Shown here piece after piece: positions 17,152 to 25,175 of a stretch of 39,325 bases of DNA; positions within the stretch are counted from its first letter, which is position 1, and each line of letters begins with the position of its first letter. The notes under the pieces were generated by a model. It was not told where the DNA came from. It saw only the letters and a program-made list of their open reading frames with translations, and did not search any database. Both the position numbers and the translations under genes were made by a program. Origin of the DNA: 2-02-FULL-48-14 sp041645035 (GTDB lineage Bacteria > Patescibacteriota > Gracilibacteria > UBA1369 > 2-02-FULL-48-14); the NCBI GenBank assembly GCA_041645035.1, contig JBAZQU010000010.1, forward strand, positions 1 through 39,325, given 5' to 3'.

Positions 17152-17565
17152 TTAAGCTTTCTTAATAGTTTTTGTTTTCTCTTTTTTAGAGCTCGACTCC
17201 GTCGAGTGGTCGCCGAGTAACTGAATGGATACCATTTCTGCCGCATCTCCGGCACGGAATCCGAGCTTCACGATGCGAGTGTATCCTCCGTTTCGTCCTT
17301 TATACCGATCCTTGAGGACTTCGAGCAATTTCTTTCCGGCATTAGAGTCTTGAACAATTTGATTAATTTGGCGGATGGCCACGGTAGGAGTCTTGGTTTT
17401 AGCCTTGGTGATGAGCCCCTCTACAATAGGGCGGACCTGTTTTGCGCGGCCCACAGTCGTCTTTACTTTTTCGAAGAGAATCACGGACGTTGCCAGGTTA
17501 CGCAGCAGCGCTTCGCGGTGGTCCCGCTGCATGTTCATTTTGAGATTTTTCTTTCGGTGTCGCAT
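17152..17565 (-). CDS. rplQ: 50S ribosomal protein L17
   Basis: The 137-residue protein has the typical start MRHRKKNLKMNMQRDHREALLRNL and the LFEKVKTTVGRAKQVRPIVEGLI motif. The C-terminal tail (DHSTESSSKKEKTKTIKKA) is Lys-rich and contains a junction-type hairpin at 17192-17206. The rpoA-rplQ order is conserved in bacteria. Confidence 0.97.
   Translation of the reverse strand: MRHRKKNLKMNMQRDHREALLRNLATSVILFEKVKTTVGRAKQVRPIVEGLITKAKTKTPTVAIRQINQIVQDSNAGKKLLEVLKDRYKGRNGGYTRIVKLGFRAGDAAEMVSIQLLGDHSTESSSKKEKTKTIKKA
17192..17206 (-). repeat. Junction hairpin within the rplQ tail
   Basis: RNA CTCGAC-GGA-GTCGAG, a perfect 6-bp stem with a three-base loop, inside the last codons of rplQ. The flanking TAAYCC is not kept. 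Confidence 0.6.
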
Positions 17566-17589
17566 AAAAGGGATGAGATGCTAAATCAA

Positions 17590-18570
17590 TTAATCCTCTT
17601 GGGCAAGGGCAAATCCGCGCTTTTCAAGCGCGTCCGCCACCTCTGTAAGAGCTTTCTTTCCAAAACCTCGAAGATTGGCCAGCTTAGACTCTGAGCACTT
17701 GGTGAGCTCCTCGATGGAACCGATGCCGCCATTGATGAGGGCATTGAGCGTTCGTGGAGAAAGTCCCAAGATTTCGATGGGGGTATAAGACTGTTGCTGA
17801 GGTTTGGTGCTGTCTTCTTCGGCCTTAGCTTTTGCCGCGATCTTTTCGAAATCGCTCATAAATTCAGGCTCAACCGCTTCTTGATCACGATTAAAAAGAT
17901 TGAAGTAAGATTCCAACATGTCTCCGGCAAATTTCACCGCTTCATCAGGGGTGAGGGAGCCGTTGGTTTTCACTTCGAGAAGGAGTTTGTCGAGGTCGGT
18001 CTTTTGTCCCACACGAGTTGCTTCAACGGTGTAGTGGATTTTCTTTACAGGAGAGAAAGCTGCGTCGATTTCAATCATTTCCACATCTCCGTCCTTGCTG
18101 TCTCCAATCAGAGCGGCACGGTAACCCACTCCTTTTTCGATACGGATTTCCATATCAAGTACGCCACCTTTGTCGAGCGTCGTGATGTAAAGATCAGGAT
18201 TGTGAACGGTCACTCCGGAGGGCAAATCAATGTCTCCGGCCGTTACCACACCTGCGGTTTTCATCTTCAAAGAAATCAACCGAGTTTCACTTCCTTCCAT
18301 ACTCAGTGCAAGTTGCTTGAGATTGAGCATAATATCAAGAACGCTGTCTTTGAGACCTTTCACCACAGTATATTCATGAGTCACGCCTTTGATCTTCAGA
18401 CCCGTTACCACAGTACCTGGAAGGGAAGAAAGCATTACACGTCGTAGACCGTTCCCCAGCGTGGTTCCATAACCTTGCGGAAGAGGACTGATGGTGAACA
18501 TGGAATGCAGGTCGCCCATTTTCTGTTCAGAAATTTTTGGGAGACCGATTTCTTCTTGGATGATATGCAT
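17590..18570 (-). CDS. rpoA: RNA polymerase alpha subunit
   Basis: The 326-residue protein has the N-terminal assembly domain (FTISPLPQGYGTTLGNGLRRVMLSSLPG, GVTHEYTVVKGLKDSVLDIMLNLK) and a C-terminal domain with helix-hairpin-helix features (LSPRTLNALINGGIGSIEEL, LRGFGKKALTEV). The two are joined by an acidic, Gln-rich linker near residue 240. It sits between rpsD and rplQ, the conserved arrangement. Confidence 0.98.
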   Translation of the reverse strand: MHIIQEEIGLPKISEQKMGDLHSMFTISPLPQGYGTTLGNGLRRVMLSSLPGTVVTGLKIKGVTHEYTVVKGLKDSVLDIMLNLKQLALSMEGSETRLISLKMKTAGVVTAGDIDLPSGVTVHNPDLYITTLDKGGVLDMEIRIEKGVGYRAALIGDSKDGDVEMIEIDAAFSPVKKIHYTVEATRVGQKTDLDKLLLEVKTNGSLTPDEAVKFAGDMLESYFNLFNRDQEAVEPEFMSDFEKIAAKAKAEEDSTKPQQQSYTPIEILGLSPRTLNALINGGIGSIEELTKCSESKLANLRGFGKKALTEVADALEKRGFALAQED

Positions 18571-18593
18571 AGCAAGAAGGTTAAGGTTATGGA

Positions 18594-19208
18594 TTACTTG
18601 GAATAGTACTCAACGATGAGTTGAGTTGCGATGAGTTGGTCGAGGTCGCCATCTTCTGGAAGGGAGGCAACTTCGGTCTTGAGAGCTTTCTGGTCAGATT
18701 TGAGCCAGCGAGCGTTATCAAAATCCTTATCCTCTTTAACGGCCATAAAGAGGGGGCTTTCTTTCAAGCGAGGACGAACTTCAATAACGTCGTTCTCACG
18801 AACTTGAATAGAAGGAACGGTGATTCGCGTTCCATTAAGCGTAAAAATTCCATGACTCACCATTTGGCGAGCCTGGGCACGGGTCTTTGCAAATCCTCCA
18901 CGGTAAACGACATTATCGACGCGGCGTTCAACCATTTTCATGAGCTCTGTACCGGTGGCTCCTTTTCGGGAAGCCGCTTTTAGATAGTAATTGCGGAGTT
19001 GCCTCTCCGTGAGACCGTACATGAAACGAAGTTTCTGTTTTTCGAGGAGTTGCTTTTTATATTCAGATGTTTTTCCGGCTCGGGCGGCGCCATGCATACC
19101 GGGTCCATGAGGACGTTTCTCCAAAAGCTTGGTCATTTTGGCAGTGCCAAAGATGTCCACTCCGAAGCGTCGTACTAAGCGTGCTTTGGGTCCGGTATAA
19201 CGTGACAT
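18594..19208 (-). CDS. rpsD: 30S ribosomal protein S4
   Basis: The 204-residue protein has the SRYTGPKARLVRRFG start, QKLRFMYGLTERQLRNY, and the S4 domain (RVDNVVYRGGFAKTRAQARQMVSHGIFTLNG). It lacks the N-terminal cysteines of zinc-binding S4 forms. S4 primes 30S assembly and is the alpha-operon repressor in E. coli; whether it does so here cannot be seen. Confidence 0.97.
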   Translation of the reverse strand: MSRYTGPKARLVRRFGVDIFGTAKMTKLLEKRPHGPGMHGAARAGKTSEYKKQLLEKQKLRFMYGLTERQLRNYYLKAASRKGATGTELMKMVERRVDNVVYRGGFAKTRAQARQMVSHGIFTLNGTRITVPSIQVRENDVIEVRPRLKESPLFMAVKEDKDFDNARWLKSDQKALKTEVASLPEDGDLDQLIATQLIVEYYSK

Positions 19209-19246
19209 TGTCTAGATAAGTAAATTATTAATTGAGGACAGGGACG

Positions 19247-19261
19247 CTCGCCTTTGGCGAG
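19247..19261 (-). repeat. Junction hairpin after rpsK
   Basis: RNA CTCGCC-AAA-GGCGAG, perfect 6-bp stem, 5 nt after the rpsK stop (TAACCCCA lead-in), followed by CGTCCCTGTCC. There is no T-run. Confidence 0.75.
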
Positions 19262-19266
19262 TGGGG

Positions 19267-19752
19267 TTAAACTCTTCGAATGCGAGGTTGTCGGCATCCG
19301 TTGTGAGGGATTGGTGTGGTATCAATAATGCGTACAATGGTAATTCCTTGAGCGATGAGACCGCGGAGCGCCTGTTCACGTCCGTGTCCGACACCTTTTA
19401 CATAGATGTCTGCCTTTTCAAATCCATAGGCTTTCGCTTTCTCAGCTGCACTTTCAGCGGTCATTTGAGCGGCGAAAGGCGTTGCTTTCTTGGAGCCTTT
19501 GAAACCACAAGTTCCGGAGGTGGACCAAGCGAGCACTTTCCCTTCAGCATCGGTGATCGTAACAATCGTATTATTGAATCCTGCATTCACATACACTTTC
19601 CCGGAAGTGACGGTCTTCTTTTTACTACGGCGTACGACTTTTTTATCGCCCGTCTCCACCCCGGGTTCACCGGCGACGGCTGCATCGCCTGCTGCTGGAA
19701 CAGAAGTAGGTTCGACTTTGTCGATAATGGGATTGGCTTTTTCTTTGGTCAT
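19267..19752 (-). CDS. rpsK: 30S ribosomal protein S11 with extended N-terminus
   Basis: The S11 core is clear (VYVNAGFNNTIVTITDAEGK, SWSTSG-type segment, GFKGSKKATPFAAQ, DTTPIPHNGCRQPRIRRV). At 161 residues it has about 35 more than usual, an Ala/Pro/Glu-rich N-terminal tail followed by a basic VVRRSKKK stretch. The next internal start codons would cut into the core, so I keep the long form. Confidence 0.95.
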   Translation of the reverse strand: MTKEKANPIIDKVEPTSVPAAGDAAVAGEPGVETGDKKVVRRSKKKTVTSGKVYVNAGFNNTIVTITDAEGKVLAWSTSGTCGFKGSKKATPFAAQMTAESAAEKAKAYGFEKADIYVKGVGHGREQALRGLIAQGITIVRIIDTTPIPHNGCRQPRIRRV

Positions 19753-19757
19753 ATCAG

Positions 19758-20138
19758 TTAAGTTTTACTTTCCTTAATACGTCCGCTTCCCATGGTCATA
19801 CGGCGACCTCGTTTGGTTCGCGCGTTGGTCTTGGTGCGTTGTCCACGAACGGGGAGGCGTTTTTTATGACGATAACCTCGATAAGAGGAAATATCTTGAA
19901 GGCGCTTCACGTCCATTTGAACTTTTCGTCGAAGATCTCCTTCGGTACGGAGCTTGGTCAATGCATCGCGGAGTTTAGCGAGGTCTTCCTCAGTAAGGTC
20001 TTTCACTTTCTTGTCCAGAGAGATATTGAGCTCTTTCAGAATAGCCTTAGACAGTTGTCGTCCAACGCCATAGATGTAGGTGAGGCCTACTTCGACGCGT
20101 TTTTCCATTGGTATTTGTACTCCAGCGAGACGGACCAT
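19758..20138 (-). CDS. rpsM: 30S ribosomal protein S13
   Basis: The 126-residue protein has RLAGVQIPMEKRVEVGLTYIYGVG, the helix-hairpin-helix region, and the basic SSYRGYRHKKRLPVRGQRTKTNARTKRG tail that contacts P-site tRNA. It lies 5 nt upstream of rpsK and after rpmJ, the usual order. Confidence 0.97.
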   Translation of the reverse strand: MVRLAGVQIPMEKRVEVGLTYIYGVGRQLSKAILKELNISLDKKVKDLTEEDLAKLRDALTKLRTEGDLRRKVQMDVKRLQDISSYRGYRHKKRLPVRGQRTKTNARTKRGRRMTMGSGRIKESKT

Positions 20139-20182
20139 AAGGTATAGAAGAGAAAAAGTTAGTTAGGACAGACAGGGGCAGA

Positions 20183-20197
20183 CTGGGCTTCGCCCAG
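20183..20197 (-). repeat. Junction hairpin after rpmJ
   Basis: RNA CTGGGC-GAA-GCCCAG, perfect 6-bp stem, 2 nt after the rpmJ stop (TAACC lead-in), followed by the C-rich flank TCTGCCCCTGTCTGTCC. It lies 45 nt before the rpsM start. Confidence 0.75.
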
Positions 20198-20199
20198 GG

Positions 20200-20313
20200 T
20201 TAACCTTGACGTTGTTTATGTTTAGGATTGTCGCAAATGACACGGACCACTCGCTTGCGGCGAATTTTGTGGCATTTTTCACAGATGACTTTTACAGAGG
20301 CTCGGACTTTCAT
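20200..20313 (-). CDS. rpmJ: 50S ribosomal protein L36
   Basis: A 37-residue protein starting MKVRASVKVICEKCHKIRRK and ending DNPKHKQRQG. The zinc ligands are the CEKC cysteines, the later CD cysteine and the PKH histidine, so this is the zinc-binding form. Its ATG overlaps the infA stop by 4 nt. Confidence 0.95.
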   Translation of the reverse strand: MKVRASVKVICEKCHKIRRKRVVRVICDNPKHKQRQG

Positions 20314-20621
20314 TGTTGTGGTGTTTCAGGTGTTTCTGGGGGCAGAATTGACTCTGCAGAAGTTGCAAGGTGCTCAGGTAAGGGTTGCCCTTTTTTGTGG
20401 CGGAAAACAATACGTCCCTTATAGAGATCATAAGGCGTCAACTCAACGGTGACCGCATCTCCTGGAATGATTCGAATATAATTTATTCGCATCTTTCCTG
20501 AGAGGTGACAAAGCACTACGTGGTCAGTTGGGTAAGCCGGGTCATCCAATCGTACTTGGAAGGTAGCATTGGGTAGACACTCTACCACTATCCCCTTCAC
20601 CTGGATGACTTGTTTCGTCAT
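20310..20621 (-). CDS. infA: Translation initiation factor IF-1, extended
   Basis: An S1/OB fold is recognisable: VKGIVVECLPNATFQVRL, LCHLSGKMRINYIRIIPGDAVTVELTPYDLYKGRIVFRHK. The core is normal, but the protein is 103 residues rather than about 72. The extra residues are a short insertion in the LDDPAYPTDHVVL region and a Pro/Thr-rich C-terminal tail of about 25 residues. It is the first gene of the alpha operon, with a strong promoter 50 nt upstream. Confidence 0.93.
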   Translation of the reverse strand: MTKQVIQVKGIVVECLPNATFQVRLDDPAYPTDHVVLCHLSGKMRINYIRIIPGDAVTVELTPYDLYKGRIVFRHKKGQPLPEHLATSAESILPPETPETPQQ

Positions 20622-20633
20622 TTGCTATTGTTA

Positions 20634-20652
20634 GCAGACCTTTCAGGTCCGC
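20634..20652 (-). promoter_or_regulatory. Hairpin in the infA leader
   Basis: RNA GCGGACC-TGAAA-GGTCTGC, 7 bp with one G-T pair, lies 12 nt before the infA start. It could affect initiation on this gene, which has no Shine-Dalgarno sequence. Confidence 0.5.
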
Positions 20653-20671
20653 TTGAGGTAAAAGCAGAGGG

Positions 20672-20700
20672 ATTCTACACGGCAAAGTAGACAAATGCAA
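20672..20700 (-). promoter_or_regulatory. Sigma70 promoter of the alpha operon
   Basis: TTGCAT (complement at 20695-20700) and TAGAAT (complement at 20672-20677) are separated by 17 nt on the minus strand. The leader to infA would be about 43 nt. The -35 begins only 9 nt after the stop of the upstream gene. Confidence 0.65.
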
Positions 20701-20709
20701 GGCGTTTTT

Positions 20710-21525
20710 TTAAAGTGCGTTGAGGTCAATGGGCTCCAGTGGGCTTTTACTGCGGGCTTTACCGAATTTCGACAAGACACGCCTGGAGAAAGTTTCTTGG
20801 AAATGTCCATCTAAAGCTTCCCAGGCAGCTTGCACTGTGACATCTCGAGACATGGGTGTAAATCTGCCCCGATAGTTTGCCCGACTGAGGTCTAGCATTT
20901 TTTGTCTACATTCATTATCTCCTATTACTCGTTTGATCATTCCTTTGCTTAGTATCAAACCTCCCACATCCCTTACCAGTAATTGGTCCTTATGAAGGAC
21001 ATAATTGTCTCCTGACGGGTCGCGAGGAAAAGCCCCTACACCAATAAGCCTTCTCCTCAAGTCAATGTACGCCCTAAGAAGTTCATCCACTTTATCCGCA
21101 TCTCTTACTTCCACGGCCGTGTTCAGGTGGGCGCTTAAAGTTTCTGAATCGGGAACGCGAATTTGAACAACCGGTTTTTGAAAAACACGTTCAACCCGCT
21201 TCTTCCATAGCCACCACCCTTGGATAGTGTGTGTAGTGATTTCGTCAGGCAATTCATAGGGAAGAGCTAAGCCGCCCAAACAGGTCAAGCCCCATTCGTG
21301 TGAAAAACGACACTGTCTTGTCAGTTCATCACCTGCCAGGGGGCCAAGGTCAGGGTCACTACAAACTTCTTTAAGGACAAGCTTTTCCGTTCCATAAACA
21401 TGCATTTGACAACCTTTGCCGAGAGGTTCGAGGGGGTATTGATCGAAATGGGCTTGAAGCTGTTCTTGGGACATACATTCGTCAAAAGAAGAGGCGAGTT
21501 TGGCGCCCCTTTCCGCTTTTGTCAA
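20710..21525 (-). CDS. Diverged protein-kinase-like protein
   Basis: No family is recognised with certainty. The 271-residue sequence has the layout of a small kinase-like fold: a glycine-rich loop PLGKGCQMHVYG (34-45), a candidate ATP lysine (Lys52 in LVLKEV), then RDPSGDNYVL (168-177) like a catalytic Asp-x4-Asn loop, and VRDVGGLIL (184-192) like the DFG metal site. This resembles YrbL-type and other atypical kinases. The frame opens with TTG at 21525; an ATG at 21474 (MSQEQLQ) would keep the whole kinase-like part. The gene lies alone upstream of the infA promoter and is divergent from the next gene. Confidence 0.65.
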   Translation of the reverse strand: MTKAERGAKLASSFDECMSQEQLQAHFDQYPLEPLGKGCQMHVYGTEKLVLKEVCSDPDLGPLAGDELTRQCRFSHEWGLTCLGGLALPYELPDEITTHTIQGWWLWKKRVERVFQKPVVQIRVPDSETLSAHLNTAVEVRDADKVDELLRAYIDLRRRLIGVGAFPRDPSGDNYVLHKDQLLVRDVGGLILSKGMIKRVIGDNECRQKMLDLSRANYRGRFTPMSRDVTVQAAWEALDGHFQETFSRRVLSKFGKARSKSPLEPIDLNAL

Positions 21526-21567
21526 TGGATGTAAGCACTTTTATTTTTCTTTATACCAAGCCTTCTG

Positions 21568-21573
21568 TATAGT
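21568..21573 (+). promoter_or_regulatory. Candidate -10 box for the LCP locus
   Basis: TATAGT lies 17 nt before the ATG at 21591. The matching -35 region (TTTTCT, 21545-21550) is poor. The leader would be about 11 nt, and no Shine-Dalgarno sequence is present. Confidence 0.35.
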
Positions 21574-21590
21574 ATTTTTACTTCCAAAAC

Positions 21591-22883
21591 ATGTCTAAAT
21601 CCAAAAAGAAAAAACCGGTTCAAAAACTTGTCACTCGTCAGCGTGTGCAGGCGGCTTTGCTATTGATTCTGGGGCTGCTCCTTTTGTATCAGACGGTTCA
21701 ATTTTATCGTCTTAAAGACAGTCTGGCTTTCATAGACAGTCTCGAGGAGCGTAATAGCAGCGTGATTCAAGAAGTGAACCAAAGTCAGGATTACTTGAGC
21801 AGTTTTGGTCAGGATCTTAATGATATTCGAAAATTTTTGCTACTTCCTACTAAAGAGTACAGCTTTGGTGATCTGGACGGGAAAGTGGAACTTTCTGAAG
21901 AAACGGAGGAAGACCTTACTACTATGCTTTTTACTTATGTGGAGAAGCTTGGGACTTACGAGCAAAATCAGGAGCGGTATGAGGCCAATTTAGGGGTTTT
22001 TCAGATCGCGCTTGCGGACGGTTATTGGAACGAGAAGAGTTTGAGCGTGGATAATGCCGGGCAAACCGGTGCGGAGGGCATGATTTTTTCTTTCAAGGAC
22101 ACGACCCTGGATGGCAGCGAGCTTTTCTCCGTGGAACTGGGCTACGACGGACTTTTTTCCGTGAAATCTTTGGATGAAGGTTGGAGTTTTGAGGATAGTG
22201 AAGTGGCTGAAAATACCGTGAAGGAATTGAAGACTTTTGTAGACAGTAACTTGGAAGCATTGCGTGGACAGGTGGAAGCTTTGGAGACGGGGCGTGCGAC
22301 TGCGGTTGGACTTTTAGCCTCTCAAGTGGTGCAGGATGTTTTGGCTCAGAAAGGCATAACGGTATCTACTGAGCTCAGCTCCTCGGGCAAATACTATTAT
22401 GAGTTCAAAAATAGCGATGCCGAGGCTCTCGCAAAATTGTCCATTTCTAAAGAGGACGCAAAACTTACCTTAAGTTTACTGGAAGTGATGGGGGATTATG
22501 AAAATGAGTTGACGTTGAGCGCGGACGGAGAAGCGGCACTTGCGGATGCATTGAGCAATGGCGTGGACAGTCGCAGTGCCAATGAGAAGTTAGTGGACGA
22601 ACACGAAAAGGAGATGGAATCCGTGTTTGCGGATCGTGCCTTTAAAGCAGTGCTACAGGAAATGGGGTTGCAACTGGGTATCAAGGCGGAAACTGATGAA
22701 CGCATTATCTACCCTCTGCTGCGCGAAGACGGGCAGACACTTCGTATTATTTTTATTGATAAAATGACCGGAGATGTGAATGTGGAAACACCTGACGGGC
22801 AAGAAAGCCACACGCTTTCGATGGCCATTCAATCGATTGATTTAGCAGGTAAAAAAAAACTTTCGATCCCTCTGTTATCTTGA
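21591..22883 (+). CDS. Membrane-anchored coiled-coil protein, probably the N-terminal part of a split LCP protein
   Basis: The 430-residue frame has a basic start (SKSKKKKPVQK), one transmembrane helix (AALLLILGLLLLYQTV, about 21-36), a coiled-coil region, and then alpha/beta extracytoplasmic segments that I do not recognise. Near the end it reads SIDLAGKKK over a run of nine A (22851-22859), then only ten more residues before TGA. The reading frame of the following LCP gene opens exactly at this A-run. A one-base slip would fuse the two into a protein of about 710 residues. The frame may therefore be broken by a real frameshift, by programmed slippage or by a sequence error. Confidence 0.8.
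   Translation: MSKSKKKKPVQKLVTRQRVQAALLLILGLLLLYQTVQFYRLKDSLAFIDSLEERNSSVIQEVNQSQDYLSSFGQDLNDIRKFLLLPTKEYSFGDLDGKVELSEETEEDLTTMLFTYVEKLGTYEQNQERYEANLGVFQIALADGYWNEKSLSVDNAGQTGAEGMIFSFKDTTLDGSELFSVELGYDGLFSVKSLDEGWSFEDSEVAENTVKELKTFVDSNLEALRGQVEALETGRATAVGLLASQVVQDVLAQKGITVSTELSSSGKYYYEFKNSDAEALAKLSISKEDAKLTLSLLEVMGDYENELTLSADGEAALADALSNGVDSRSANEKLVDEHEKEMESVFADRAFKAVLQEMGLQLGIKAETDERIIYPLLREDGQTLRIIFIDKMTGDVNVETPDGQESHTLSMAIQSIDLAGKKKLSIPLLS
22851..22859 (+). other. Nine-A homopolymer at the split between two frames
   Basis: GGT is followed by nine A and CTTTCG. In the upstream frame it reads AAA AAA AAA CTT. In the LCP frame the stop TAA at 22850-22852 is the last one before the LCP domain, so that frame is open from the A-run onward. 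Runs like this are known sites of polymerase slippage and of sequencing error. Confidence 0.85.
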
Positions 22884-23725
22884 GTTCTTCGGGAGAAATC
22901 GTGGATGATCCCATGCATTTTAATGTTTTGGTGATGGGGAAGCACGGCTCCAATGTAGACACCATGATTTTTACGAATGTGAATTCTGAAACTCGTGAAA
23001 TTACGATGATCAGCATACCGCGCGATCTTTACGTTAATGGGAGAAAAATTAACAGTGTTTATGCCTCGTATGGAATTGAAGAGCAGGTGAGCTGGGTGGA
23101 AGATGTGGTGGGGCAGCAGATTGATAACTATATTTTGATCGACATGTATGTGTTCCGCGATGTGATAGACCTGATGGGCGGAGTGGATATTATGCTCAAA
23201 GAAGATCTTATTGATCCGACTTATAAAACCTGCGAGGGGGATGTTTGTTCCACTTTATATTATGCAGCAGGCACTTATCATTTGGATGGGACGGAGGCAT
23301 TGCGTATTGCGCGCTCCCGCCATACCACTTCCGATTACTCTCGTGCCGAGCGCCAGCAACTCATTCTGGAAGGCATAAAAGAAAAGGCTATGGGTCTGGG
23401 TATTGGCGACTCCGATACTTTGATGGCCATTCTTTCTACGGTGATTGACTCAACCGAAACGGATATTTCTGTGGATGCTGCGTTGCGTTATTACTTCCGT
23501 TATCAAAATTTCACGCTCAACGATGGCTATGTGATTTCAACGGGCAACGTGCTGTCCGCCGTTCCGGTTCCGGTGAGCTACGTGACCTCGCATCCCATTG
23601 AAACTTGCCTCGATGAAACCAAGCCAGAGACTTGCACAGAAAGTTACGCCATCGATACTCTAGCGCCTGTCGGAGGAGATTGGGGGCTGATTCGCGGCTA
23701 CGTGGAGCAGATTTTGGCGGAGTAG
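22880..23725 (+). CDS. LytR-CpsA-Psr (LCP) domain, cell-wall polymer ligase
   Basis: LCP enzymes attach glycopolymers to peptidoglycan outside the membrane. Motifs seen are FNVLVMGKHGSNVDTMIF, ISIPRDLYV (Arg48, Asp49), INSVYASYG, LMGGVDI, and LRIARSRHTTSDYSRAERQQ. The gene as an independent unit would start at TTG 22880 and have no membrane anchor, which is unusual for this family. The upstream frame supplies exactly such an anchor, which supports the split-gene reading. The stop is 12 nt from the convergent map gene. Confidence 0.9.
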   Translation: MSSSGEIVDDPMHFNVLVMGKHGSNVDTMIFTNVNSETREITMISIPRDLYVNGRKINSVYASYGIEEQVSWVEDVVGQQIDNYILIDMYVFRDVIDLMGGVDIMLKEDLIDPTYKTCEGDVCSTLYYAAGTYHLDGTEALRIARSRHTTSDYSRAERQQLILEGIKEKAMGLGIGDSDTLMAILSTVIDSTETDISVDAALRYYFRYQNFTLNDGYVISTGNVLSAVPVPVSYVTSHPIETCLDETKPETCTESYAIDTLAPVGGDWGLIRGYVEQILAE

Positions 23726-23737
23726 GGGGCACTTTCT

Positions 23738-24514
23738 TCATTGTCTCTCCTCCCCGGGTCTTATCGTCAACACTTCGTTTCCGCGCTCCGTAATTAGCAG
23801 CGTGTGTTCGTGCTGAATGGCCAAGGAACCATTGCTGGTAATAATGGTCCAATCGTCATCGAGGGTCTCGATTTCTGAACAGCTTATGGAGATGATGGGT
23901 TCGATGGCGATGCACATGCCGGGGATGAGTTCTTCACCGTCACCAGGTTCGCCGTAATTGAGCACGTAAGGAGGTTCGTGAAGAAGATGGCCGATGCCGT
24001 GACCGGTGAGTTCGTGGACAATGCAAAACCCGGCACCTTCCACAATGGTTTGGATGGCATGACCAATATCTCCCACGTGATTGCCCGGTTTTGCTTGAGC
24101 GATTCCTCGCCAAAGTGCCGCGATGCAAGTGTCCACGAGTTTTTGTGCTTCGGGCACGGTTTCGTTTCCAACTACAAGAGCGATGGCAGAGTCCGTGTTC
24201 ATCCCGTTAACAATCGCCCCGCAATCGATGGAGAGAATGTCTCCTTTTTGCATAGGGATTTTGTTTGGAATGGAGTGGACTACTTCGTCATTCACGGGAG
24301 TGCAGAGAATATTTGGATAGCCGTTATAACCCTTGAAGGCGGGCTGTACGCCATATCTTTTGAAGAGCTCCTCAGCTTTATATTCGAGGTCCAAGGTACT
24401 CATTCCGGGCTCCAAATACTTTCCCAATTCAGCCAAAATAAGTGCGAGAAACTTTCCCGACTCACGCATGGCTTTAATTTGATTCGGCGTTTTGATATTT
24501 ACTTTTCCTCGCAC
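23738..24514 (-). CDS. map: Methionine aminopeptidase, type I
   Basis: It removes the initiator Met from new proteins. The five metal ligands are Asp97 and Asp108 (DCGAIVNGMNTDSA), His172 (TGHGIG), Glu205 (IEPIIS) and Glu236 (QHEHTLLIT), plus substrate His80. The 258-residue form starts at GTG 24514, overlapping adk by 16 nt. No ATG lies between this and residue 16. It is the last gene of the spc cluster. Confidence 0.95.
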   Translation of the reverse strand: MRGKVNIKTPNQIKAMRESGKFLALILAELGKYLEPGMSTLDLEYKAEELFKRYGVQPAFKGYNGYPNILCTPVNDEVVHSIPNKIPMQKGDILSIDCGAIVNGMNTDSAIALVVGNETVPEAQKLVDTCIAALWRGIAQAKPGNHVGDIGHAIQTIVEGAGFCIVHELTGHGIGHLLHEPPYVLNYGEPGDGEELIPGMCIAIEPIISISCSEIETLDDDWTIITSNGSLAIQHEHTLLITERGNEVLTIRPGEERQ

Positions 24515-25149
24515 GGGAAGTGAGTTTTAAGTACTTCGAAACTGTCTTTTGTCACTGCTTCTATCGATTGCTCGCCTTTAACAATGAGCATTTTTCCTTG
24601 AGCTTTGTAGGCCTCGATAACGGGTACGGTTTTTTGAAGAAAGGTGTCCAGGCGAACACGAATAGCGGTTGGAGTGTCGTCTTGGCGAGTGATGAGCGTG
24701 CTGCCGTCTTTTTCACAGGTTTCCGCGGCGTAAACGGCAGGATAGATGGTTTTACAGCTAGGACACAGGCGGCGAGTGGTAAGGCGCTTAAGGGCCTCCG
24801 CTTCCGTGAGTTCAATAAGCAAGCCCATAAAGGAGCGGCCTTTTTTTTGCATGAGCTCATCGAAGAGTTTCTGTTGGTCGTCGCTGCGAGGTACTCCATC
24901 AAACAGGGCGGCTTTGCCTGCCGGCAAGCGGTGCAAAAAGTCTGCGATGATTTCCATCACCACTTCGGTGGGGACCAAATTTCCGGCTTCAATAATAGTT
25001 TTTACTTTTTTTCCAAGCTCGCTGTCTTCCGCGCCAAGACGGCGAAGTTCAGCACCGGTTTCAAAAATTTGAAGTCCACAATATTCCGCAATCAATTGGC
25101 TTTGCGTTCCTTTTCCGGAGCCCTGCATTCCGAATAAGACGAGGTCCAT
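24499..25149 (-). CDS. adk: Adenylate kinase with zinc-type lid
   Basis: The 216-residue enzyme interconverts AMP, ADP and ATP. The P-loop GMQGSGKGTQ is at residues 7-16 when the ATG at 25149 is used, the family-typical position; a GTG at 25164 would add five residues. The AMP region FDGVPRSDDQ and lid with Cys129, Cys132 and Cys145 (LCPSCKTIYP) indicate a zinc-stabilised lid. The secY-adk-map order is conserved. Confidence 0.96.
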   Translation of the reverse strand: MDLVLFGMQGSGKGTQSQLIAEYCGLQIFETGAELRRLGAEDSELGKKVKTIIEAGNLVPTEVVMEIIADFLHRLPAGKAALFDGVPRSDDQQKLFDELMQKKGRSFMGLLIELTEAEALKRLTTRRLCPSCKTIYPAVYAAETCEKDGSTLITRQDDTPTAIRVRLDTFLQKTVPVIEAYKAQGKMLIVKGEQSIEAVTKDSFEVLKTHFPCEEK

Positions 25150-25158
25150 GTGTGTAGT

Positions 25159-25174
25159 GCGCACTTCCGTGCGC
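25159..25174 (-). repeat. Hairpin between secY and adk
   Basis: RNA GCGCAC-GGAA-GTGCGC, perfect 6 bp with a GNRA-type loop, begins 1 nt after the secY stop and ends 9 nt before the adk ATG. It is similar in position to the junction units but has a four-base loop and different flanks. Confidence 0.7.
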
Positions 25175-25175
25175 G

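Noticed and set aside
17794..18447. 217-codon plus-strand frame opposite rpoA
   Set aside because: It is fully antisense to rpoA, with no domain or promoter; a shadow of rpoA codon use. The 205-codon frame opposite adk (24520-25137) was rejected for the same reason.
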